A DNA stretch of 5,837 bases, taken from positions 1 through 5,837 of the forward strand of contig JADLDX010000630.1 in NCBI GenBank assembly GCA_020846515.1. The letters are read 5' to 3'. A program made the translations under genes and the position numbers. The stretch is from Pirellulaceae bacterium (GTDB lineage: Bacteria; Planctomycetota; Planctomycetia; Pirellulales; Pirellulaceae). The notes below the pieces were generated by a model that worked only from the letters and a program-made list of their open reading frames with translations, did no database searches and was not told where the DNA came from. Below are positions 1-5,837 of this stretch, one piece after another (positions within the stretch are counted from its first letter, which is position 1; each line of letters starts with the position of its first letter).

Positions 1-1952
1 ACAAACCCTATGATCAAGTCGTTCGCGAACAAATCGCGGGTGATGCCTTGGGCGAACCGATGGCCACCGGCTTTCTCGTCGCTGGTCCCAATGATATTGT
101 CAAAGGTCAAGACAAACTGTTGGGGTTGATGCAGCGCCAAGACGAACTGTCGGACATCGTCAACACGGTTGGTACAGCACTCTTGGGTTTAACCACAGGT
201 TGTGCTCGCTGCCATAACCATAAATTCGATCCCATATCTCAAGTCGACTTCTATGCGTTGCAAGCAATATTTGCTGGCGTGGAGCATGGTGACCGTGACT
301 TGCCCCTGGCGCCCGACCAGCAGCAACAGGTTGACGCTCTTAATGAGGCTATAACGCAAACGCGTCATGAGCTGTCCCAACTGGTCGGTGTGAGCGCCCT
401 GCGTGAGGCTGTGAACCCACAGCAGAACTCCGAACGCTTCCCAGCCCGCAACGCGCGTTACGTGCGTTTCACCATCAATCAATCTAGTTCCGGCCAACCA
501 TGTATCGATGAACTTGAAATTTTCTCAGGTCAGACCAACGTAGGTCTAGCCAGCGCGGGTGCCAGGGCGACCTCCTCCGGGAACTTTGAACATCCCCTGC
601 ACAAGCTCGCGCACTTGAACGACGGTCGCTTTGGCAATCCTCATAGTTGGATTTGCAGCCAAACCAAAGCGGGTTGGGCTCAGATCGAATTACCGCAACC
701 GATGGAGATCGATCGAATTGAGTGGGGACGCGATCGTGAAGGCAAATTTGCCGATCGATTAGCCATCGATTATCGCATCGATGTTTCGCTGGATGGCCAG
801 ACCTGGGAGAGCGTAGCTTCCTCCGAGAATCGCCTGCCTTTTCAACGCGCCCCCAATAGTCGGCAGCGCTACGACCTGTCCCAGGTGGCCAGCGGCGATC
901 TACCGAAAGCCCAAGCTGCGTTACAACGCTTGGATGATCTTCAGCAGCGCCTGCAGACCTGGCTGACCGTGACGAAGGTTTATGCGGGTACGTTTAAACA
1001 ACCGCCGGTCACCCATCGCTTGTTCCGTGGTGATCCAACTGCGCCGCGTGAGGAAGTGCCGCCGGGTGCAATTCAGTCGTTGGGCTCCCTCTCATTACCA
1101 GCCAACGCCACCGATCAACAACGGCGACTGGCGATCGCAGACTGGATCACTCGAGCGGATAATCCACTCGCGCCGCGGGTGATCGTCAATCGCTTATGGC
1201 AGTTTCACTTCGGTACCGGCATCGTGGATACGCCGAGCGATTTTGGGGCCAATGGTACTCCACCTTCACATCCGGAACTGCTCGATTGGTTAGCCAATGA
1301 ACTCGTTAATAGCGGTTGGTCTCTCAAACATATCCATCGTCTGATTTTGACCTCCAAGACGTGGCAACAATCCAGCCAACCGCAAGCAAACGCTTTGGCC
1401 ATCGATGCCCAGTCGCGGCTTCTGTGGCGATTCCCACCAAGGCGGTTAGAAGCGGAGCCCATTCGCGACAGCCTGCTGGCCGTGTCCGGCAATCTAGATC
1501 TGAACATGGGCGGACCAGGCTTCAGTGCGTTTGAAGTGGAACTGGAAAACGTACGCCACTACTTTCCAAAGCAGAACTACGGACCTGCCGATTGGCGGCG
1601 CATGATTTATATGACGAAAGTCCGTCAAGAGAAGGACTCGACCTTTGGTGTCTTCGATTGTCCAGATGCCAGTCAAGTAACTCCCAAACGCAGTCGATCG
1701 ACCACGCCACTGCAAGCCCTGAATCTATTGAATGGTCGATTTGTGTTGCAGCAGGCGGAGTTGCTGGCCAAGCGGTTGAGTATCGAAGCACCGACAAACT
1801 CAGCTCGTATCCAGTTGGCTTACGAGTTGTGTTTCAGTCGCGCAGCCGACGCGGCCGAACAAGCCGCAGCCGCAGACTTTATCGACCAGCACGGGTTAGT
1901 CTCCTTCACACGCGCCATCCTGAACGCCAACGAATTTGTCTTCGTGCCTTAA
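1..1952 (+). CDS. Planctomycete cytochrome-type protein, PSCyt2 (DUF1549) - discoidin-like insert - PSD1 (DUF1553); 5' partial
   Basis: The reading frame is open from the left edge (first whole codon at nt 3) to TAA at 1950-1952, giving 649 visible residues; the true start lies outside the window. Visible residues 1-95 are the end of a PSCyt2/DUF1549 domain, with [22 protein letters not shown] and a heme c-type motif CARCH (C67, C70, H71; nt 201-215) followed by NHKFDPI. Residues 106-128 look helical. Residues about 143-280 resemble an F5/8 type C (discoidin, galactose-binding-like) domain: [44 protein letters not shown] and a SLDGQTWE strand. A second helix (about 300-323) leads into PSD1/DUF1553 (about 323-645), with [53 protein letters not shown] and the usual terminal NANEFVFVP. 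Compared with the downstream paralogue, about 330 N-terminal residues are missing, probably a signal peptide plus PSCyt1. It is probably a periplasmic heme protein; the reaction is unknown. Family assignment is firm, the discoidin call good but unconfirmed. Confidence 0.93.
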   Translation, partial: KPYDQVVREQIAGDALGEPMATGFLVAGPNDIVKGQDKLLGLMQRQDELSDIVNTVGTALLGLTTGCARCHNHKFDPISQVDFYALQAIFAGVEHGDRDLPLAPDQQQQVDALNEAITQTRHELSQLVGVSALREAVNPQQNSERFPARNARYVRFTINQSSSGQPCIDELEIFSGQTNVGLASAGARATSSGNFEHPLHKLAHLNDGRFGNPHSWICSQTKAGWAQIELPQPMEIDRIEWGRDREGKFADRLAIDYRIDVSLDGQTWESVASSENRLPFQRAPNSRQRYDLSQVASGDLPKAQAALQRLDDLQQRLQTWLTVTKVYAGTFKQPPVTHRLFRGDPTAPREEVPPGAIQSLGSLSLPANATDQQRRLAIADWITRADNPLAPRVIVNRLWQFHFGTGIVDTPSDFGANGTPPSHPELLDWLANELVNSGWSLKHIHRLILTSKTWQQSSQPQANALAIDAQSRLLWRFPPRRLEAEPIRDSLLAVSGNLDLNMGGPGFSAFEVELENVRHYFPKQNYGPADWRRMIYMTKVRQEKDSTFGVFDCPDASQVTPKRSRSTTPLQALNLLNGRFVLQQAELLAKRLSIEAPTNSARIQLAYELCFSRAADAAEQAAAADFIDQHGLVSFTRAILNANEFVFVP

Positions 1953-1969
1953 CTCTTCAAACTCCAAAC
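1953..1969 (+). other. 17-nt intergenic gap between cytochrome-type gene and DUF1501 gene
   Basis: This short A/C/T-rich spacer separates the TAA at 1950-1952 from the ATG at 1970. It holds no recognisable Shine-Dalgarno sequence, promoter or hairpin. The spacing is what is expected within an operon, and the absent ribosome-binding motif is common in planctomycetes. Confidence 0.7.
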
Positions 1970-3460
1970 ATGCGTTCCATGTCTACACGACTTTCACCGC
2001 TACTGGATCGACGACGCTTTATGGGCCATACGGCTCATGGATTAAGCGGCATAGCCTTGGCAAGCTTGCTAGCTGGCGATCGGTTGTTGGCCAGTGACAA
2101 GTCGTCGTCGCCTATTCGGCCGGTCATCGATCCCGCTCATCCGTTTGCCGCCCGCGCACCACATACGGCAGCTAGCGCCAAAAATGTCTTGATGATTTTC
2201 TGTTCGGGCGCCTGCAGTCAATTGGATACGTTTGATTACAAACCCGAACTGATCAAGCGACATGGACAACCGATGCCCGGTGCCGACGATCTGGTGACCT
2301 TCCAGGGCAAACAAGGCAATCTGACCAAGAGCCCATGGGAGTTTAAGCCGCGTGGACAATGCGGCAAGATGATTTCAGAGTTAGTTCCCCAGTTGGCAGA
2401 ACTGGCCGACGATCTCTGCTTTATTCATTCCCTGACGGGCAAGACCAATACGCATGGACCGGGTGAAAACTTTATGTCGACCGGCTACACGTTGGAAGGC
2501 TTTCCAGCGATGGGCGCTTGGGTGACTTGGGCTCTGGGCACGGACAACCAGGAGTTGCCAGCCTATGTGGCGATTCCCGATCCCCGGGGAACACCGCAAT
2601 CTAGCGTCAACAACTGGGGAAGCGGCTTCTTACCCGCCGCCTATCAGGGCACCGACTTTAATGCCACCAAACCGCTACGCAATCTGCAGCGCCCGGAACA
2701 TATTTCATCAACAACGGATCGGGCGACGCGCGACTTTTTGCAGGCCATGAATGAACGCCATTTGGCTATGTTTCCCGGCGATAGTGAATTGGCCGCCCGT
2801 ATTTCAAGTTATGAATTGGCTGCCAGAATGCAGTTGAGCGTTCCGACGGTAACCGATCTGAGTACAGAAACTTCCGATACATTAGAGATTTATGGAGTTA
2901 ATGACGCCAGCAACTCGTTGAAGCAGCAATACGCCAGGAATTGTATCTTGGCTCGACGATTGATCGAACAGGGTGTTCGCTTTGTCCAGTTGTTCAATGG
3001 TGCTTACCAAACCGGCGGTGAAGGTGTCAGCAACTGGGATGGTCACAAGCAACTGCAGCAGCAGTACAGCAAACATGGTCCTGTACTGGATCGACCCACG
3101 GCCGCGCTTCTGCGAGACTTGAAACGCACTGGACTACTGAAGGATACACTGGTTGTCTGGTGTACGGAGTTCGGACGTATGCCTACGTTTCAGGCTGGCG
3201 CCAGCGGTCGCGATCACAATCCAGCAGGTTTCACTGCCTGGTTAGCCGGCGCTGGCGTTAAAGCGCCGTTCACCTACGGTGCCACCGACGAGTTCGGTTA
3301 CAAAGCGGTCGAGAATGTCGCGACAGTATATGATTTTCACGCCACCATTTTGCATATACTCGGCTTGGACCACCAACGTTTGAGTTATTACCACAACGGT
3401 TTTGAACGTCGATTGACTGACGTCCATGGCCAGGTCATTCACGAAATTCTCAGCTCATGA
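1970..3460 (+). CDS. DUF1501 family protein with twin-arginine signal
   Basis: A complete 496-residue protein, a usual length for DUF1501 (PF07394), a family of the alkaline phosphatase/sulfatase-like superfamily that in planctomycetes is typically paired with DUF1549/DUF1553 cytochromes. The N-terminus has a Tat-type motif, DRRRFMG (R14, R15, F17, M18), followed by a weakly hydrophobic stretch to about residue 41, so folded export is expected. Family hallmarks in order: [21 protein letters not shown] (D86, D89), [13 protein letters not shown] (H162), [36 protein letters not shown] (E400, R403), GRDHNPAGF (D415, H416), [26 protein letters not shown] (H457, H462, D467, H468) and LTDVHG (D484, H486). 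The Asp/His/Glu residues in these blocks are plausible metal ligands by fold analogy; this is inference. ATG 1970 was chosen because it precedes the Tat motif and follows the upstream stop; ATG 1979 (residue 4) is an equally workable start. The frame is open further upstream, but that part lies over the previous gene. Enzymatic activity is not established. Confidence 0.94.
   Translation: MRSMSTRLSPLLDRRRFMGHTAHGLSGIALASLLAGDRLLASDKSSSPIRPVIDPAHPFAARAPHTAASAKNVLMIFCSGACSQLDTFDYKPELIKRHGQPMPGADDLVTFQGKQGNLTKSPWEFKPRGQCGKMISELVPQLAELADDLCFIHSLTGKTNTHGPGENFMSTGYTLEGFPAMGAWVTWALGTDNQELPAYVAIPDPRGTPQSSVNNWGSGFLPAAYQGTDFNATKPLRNLQRPEHISSTTDRATRDFLQAMNERHLAMFPGDSELAARISSYELAARMQLSVPTVTDLSTETSDTLEIYGVNDASNSLKQQYARNCILARRLIEQGVRFVQLFNGAYQTGGEGVSNWDGHKQLQQQYSKHGPVLDRPTAALLRDLKRTGLLKDTLVVWCTEFGRMPTFQAGASGRDHNPAGFTAWLAGAGVKAPFTYGATDEFGYKAVENVATVYDFHATILHILGLDHQRLSYYHNGFERRLTDVHGQVIHEILSS
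3457..3460 (+). promoter_or_regulatory. ATGA start/stop overlap, probable translational coupling
   Basis: The last codon of the DUF1501 gene (TGA, 3458-3460) overlaps the ATG (3457-3459) of the next gene by the 4-nt ATGA arrangement. The bases just upstream contain no purine-rich Shine-Dalgarno block. Termination-reinitiation by the same ribosome is the likely way the downstream gene is translated, tying its output to that of the DUF1501 protein. The overlap is seen directly; coupling is inferred. Confidence 0.7.
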
Positions 3461-5837
3461 ACAGGACCATCAGTTGTTACCCTGACCACGTGAACGCGTC
3501 CGCTTCGGAATTCAGGCTGATAACGCGTGGGTGGACAGTGTTGATCATGGCGGCTGCGCACTTGTTTGCAGCAACTGCTTACGCGCAACAGCCAGCTGCA
3601 CAGGTGCCGCAGAAGCAGGTGCCGTCGGACAGCGACTCTGCGCATTTCGACCAATATCTAGCACCTCTGCTGGCTATTCGCTGCTTGTCCTGTCACAGCG
3701 GCGCCGAGCCCAAGGGCGAGTTGGACCTATCGACTAGCGAGGCCGCCATGCGTGGTGGACAATCCGGTGTGGCGATCGTGCCTAAGGAGCTCAACCATAG
3801 CCGACTGTGGGAATACGTGGACACGGACTTGATGCCGCCTAAGAAGCCGCTCTCTCCCGAGGAAAAGTCGCTGATCAAGAACTGGATTGCTAACGGTGCC
3901 GCGTGGGGAACGTCCACCATCGATCCGTACCGTTATAGCACGGACACTCGCGCCGGCTTGGATTGGTGGTCGTTGCAGCCCATCGTCAAAACCGAATCTG
4001 GCCAAGTCCCAGGCCGCGCCGACAACGACGCACGCGACTTAAAAAACTCAAACGCCGACAAGTCCAAGAACGACCACGAGAACGTTCACAAGCACGCACA
4101 CAAAATCGACATGCTCGTTCGCCAGCAACTGTCGAAAGTGGGACTGGCACCCTCTCCACCGGCTGACAAACGCACGTTGATACGGCGCGTCACATTCGAT
4201 CTGCTTGGTTTGCCTCCAACAGTCGAAGAGGTGGATGCGTTTTTGAGTGATACCAGCGAACACGCATACGAAAAATTGGTGGATCGACTGCTAAAGTCAC
4301 CACACTATGGCGAACGCTGGGCTAGGCATTGGTTGGATGTTGTGCGATTCGGCGAAAGCAATGGCTTTGAGTACGACGAGCCACGCGAGAACTTTTGGTC
4401 CTATCGCAATTGGGTCATCGATGCGTTCAACAGCGACCTGCCTTACGACGAGTTTGTACGTCAACAAATTGCTGGCGACGCCTTGGCACCCGATGATCTT
4501 AGTAGCGCAGCAGCGACGGGCTTCCTGGTCGCTGGCCCTCACAATACGACTTTGCCATCTAATACAAAAATGCGGATGGCCATGGCACAGGATGAGATGG
4601 AGGATCTAGTCGGCATCGTCGGTCAGGCATTTCTGGGCCTCACAATCAACTGCGCGCGTTGCCATGATCACAAGTTCGATCCGATTACGCAGAAAGAGTA
4701 TTACCAACTGACTTCGGTGCTGGCGGGAGTTACACATGGTCAAAGAACCATCCGTGTCCCCCTAGGGCCGCAGGAGCGTGCGCGCGTCGAAAAGATTGAT
4801 CAACGCTTGCGAACAATTGCGGCCGACTTGGAACTAATCCGCCAGCCGATCCGTAAGCGCTGGCTCAGCCAGCGCAACAGTGAGCGACGGCCTATCGTTC
4901 CGCCAATCGCCTTGGCAACTTGGGAGTTCGATGGCAACCTGGAGGACACTCGCGGCAATTTGAATCTCAAAGCCAGCGGTGGTGCCAAGATTGATCGCGG
5001 AGCCTTGGTACTCGATGGCAAGCGGGCCATGGCGTTCTCCGATGTACTGCCACAAGAAATCGGCGAGAAAACGCTGGAAGTGTGGGTACAACTGGCTACG
5101 CTTGACCAGCGCGGTGGTGGCCTGCTGACGATCGAAAAAGCGGATGGCAGTATCTTTGATTCGATCGTCTATGCTGAGCAGGAGCCGAAGAAGTGGATGG
5201 CAGGCAGCAACTTCTTTTCGCGCACCAAGCCATGTCAAAACAGCAGTGAAGAAATCGAAGCCGACCAGAAAGTCGTGCATCTGGCTTTCGTCTATCAGGC
5301 CGACGGAACCATTGTCGCATATCGTAACGGCCAACCTTACGGACCGGCATACGACTCAGGCGACTTGCAACGTTTTGATCCTGCTAAGGCCCGCATTGTC
5401 TTTGGACTAAGGCACAGTCCGGTAGGTGGCAATCGCATGTTGACCGGCCGAATTGAGCGTGCCCAGTTTTATGCTCGCGCCCTGACCCGTGATGAGGTTG
5501 AGTTGTCGGCGGCTTACAGTGAACAAGGCAATCTTCCGCGTGAAATGCTCATCCAACAATTGCAGCCCGAACAGCGGCAGTCGTATATCGCATTGGAAAA
5601 AGAAGTTGTTGAACTGAACGCCGAGAAACAAACGCTCATCGACTCCGAACAACGCACGCTGTACACCTGTGTCTCGACCCCACCAGCTAAAACGCATGTA
5701 TTGTTGCGAGGCGATGTAGGTTCGCCAACCGAAGAGGTATTGCCAACTGGATTACGTGCGTTGGCCAGCGTACCCAGCCAATGGCACATGTCGGCCTCGG
5801 CCAGTGACCGCGAGCGACGCTTACAACTGGCCAACTG
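3457..5837 (+). CDS. Planctomycete cytochrome-type protein, PSCyt1 - PSCyt2 (DUF1549) - LamG-like insert - start of PSD1 (DUF1553); 3' partial
   Basis: From ATG 3457 the frame stays open to the right edge, giving 793 residues with no stop. Residues 1-43 are a long Sec-type signal: basic and polar to about 25, hydrophobic about 27-42, likely cleaved after AYA43 before QQ. Residues about 63-150 are PSCyt1 (PF07635), a heme c domain with CLSCH (C76, C79, H80) and a candidate axial Met in LMPPKK (M126). A WWSLQP motif (170-175) and an N/D/K/H-rich linker (about 178-216) follow. PSCyt2/DUF1549 spans about 217-428, with [46 protein letters not shown] and a second CxxCH, CARCH (C399, C402, H403), before DHKFDPI. 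A helix (438-470) is followed by a LamG/concanavalin-like domain (about 485-690: [60 protein letters not shown]), a second helix (701-735) and the start of PSD1 ([19 protein letters not shown]). By comparison with the upstream paralogue about 270 C-terminal residues are missing. GTG 3490 is a weaker alternative start. It is probably a periplasmic heme protein; substrate unknown. Confidence 0.93.
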   Translation, partial: MNRTISCYPDHVNASASEFRLITRGWTVLIMAAAHLFAATAYAQQPAAQVPQKQVPSDSDSAHFDQYLAPLLAIRCLSCHSGAEPKGELDLSTSEAAMRGGQSGVAIVPKELNHSRLWEYVDTDLMPPKKPLSPEEKSLIKNWIANGAAWGTSTIDPYRYSTDTRAGLDWWSLQPIVKTESGQVPGRADNDARDLKNSNADKSKNDHENVHKHAHKIDMLVRQQLSKVGLAPSPPADKRTLIRRVTFDLLGLPPTVEEVDAFLSDTSEHAYEKLVDRLLKSPHYGERWARHWLDVVRFGESNGFEYDEPRENFWSYRNWVIDAFNSDLPYDEFVRQQIAGDALAPDDLSSAAATGFLVAGPHNTTLPSNTKMRMAMAQDEMEDLVGIVGQAFLGLTINCARCHDHKFDPITQKEYYQLTSVLAGVTHGQRTIRVPLGPQERARVEKIDQRLRTIAADLELIRQPIRKRWLSQRNSERRPIVPPIALATWEFDGNLEDTRGNLNLKASGGAKIDRGALVLDGKRAMAFSDVLPQEIGEKTLEVWVQLATLDQRGGGLLTIEKADGSIFDSIVYAEQEPKKWMAGSNFFSRTKPCQNSSEEIEADQKVVHLAFVYQADGTIVAYRNGQPYGPAYDSGDLQRFDPAKARIVFGLRHSPVGGNRMLTGRIERAQFYARALTRDEVELSAAYSEQGNLPREMLIQQLQPEQRQSYIALEKEVVELNAEKQTLIDSEQRTLYTCVSTPPAKTHVLLRGDVGSPTEEVLPTGLRALASVPSQWHMSASASDRERRLQLAN

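Noticed and set aside
683..756. Five GATC sites in 74 nt, with several CGATCG/ATCGAT palindromes
   Set aside because: They fall inside the discoidin-like coding sequence and are explained by Ile-Asp, Asp-Arg and Ala-Asp-Arg codon runs. No origin-like AT-rich region or DnaA boxes accompany them.
1592..1969. Upstream extension of the DUF1501 reading frame, which is open back to 1592
   Set aside because: This part lies over the conserved PSD1 C-terminus of the preceding gene in another frame, and its translation has no family resemblance. The Tat motif directly after ATG 1970 fits a true N-terminus there.
1953..1969. Possible promoter or terminator between the first two genes
   Set aside because: Only 17 nt are present, with no inverted repeat or -35/-10 pair; this is operon spacing.
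2195..2239. Possible sulfatase active-site signature in the DUF1501 protein
   Set aside because: The loop CSGACSQLD does not match C/S-x-P-x-R, so no formylglycine-type sulfatase can be claimed despite the related fold.
4834..5334. A 166-codon open stretch on the minus strand
   Set aside because: It lies opposite the LamG-like part of the downstream cytochrome gene, whose + strand frame has clear domain motifs. The antisense translation shows no recognisable domain.
1..5837. Mobile elements, CRISPR arrays, tRNA or other RNA genes
   Set aside because: The whole window is accounted for by three coding sequences with family motifs. No direct or inverted repeat arrays, transposase motifs or tRNA-like cloverleafs were seen.

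Overview
The window looks like a piece of a planctomycete chromosome (phylum Planctomycetota). Its three genes all belong to families that are characteristic of, and greatly expanded in, that phylum: two large cytochrome-type proteins of the PSCyt1/PSCyt2/PSD1 class (Pfam PF07635, PF07583/DUF1549 and PF07587/DUF1553) and one DUF1501 protein (PF07394). Base composition is moderate by eye and no clear Shine-Dalgarno sequence precedes either visible start. Both fit Pirellula/Rhodopirellula-like lineages, but genus cannot be read from this window.

Layout, all on the + strand: (1) nt 1-1952, the C-terminal two thirds of a PSCyt2-PSD1 protein with an F5/8 type C (discoidin-like) insert, cut by the left edge; (2) nt 1970-3460, a complete DUF1501 protein with a twin-arginine signal; (3) nt 3457 to the right edge, a second PSCyt1-PSCyt2-PSD1 protein with a LamG/concanavalin-like insert, still open at nt 5837. 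Genes 1 and 2 are 17 nt apart and genes 2 and 3 overlap by 4 nt (ATGA), so this is almost certainly one operon. There is no intergenic space for an internal promoter, terminator or RNA gene. No repeats, mobile elements, tRNA, rRNA or CRISPR were seen.

How the genes may work together: the cytochrome-type proteins carry CxxCH heme c attachment motifs and, where the N-terminus is visible, a Sec-type signal. The DUF1501 protein carries a Tat-type signal and has an alkaline-phosphatase/sulfatase-like fold by family. All three are therefore expected outside the cytoplasmic membrane. The different sugar-binding-type modules carried by the two cytochromes suggest that the cluster acts on extracytoplasmic glycans, but the biochemical role of these families is not settled and substrate and reaction are unknown. 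The most notable feature is that two unrelated lectin-like modules sit at the same place, inside a predicted helical hairpin, in two otherwise homologous proteins on either side of a DUF1501 gene.
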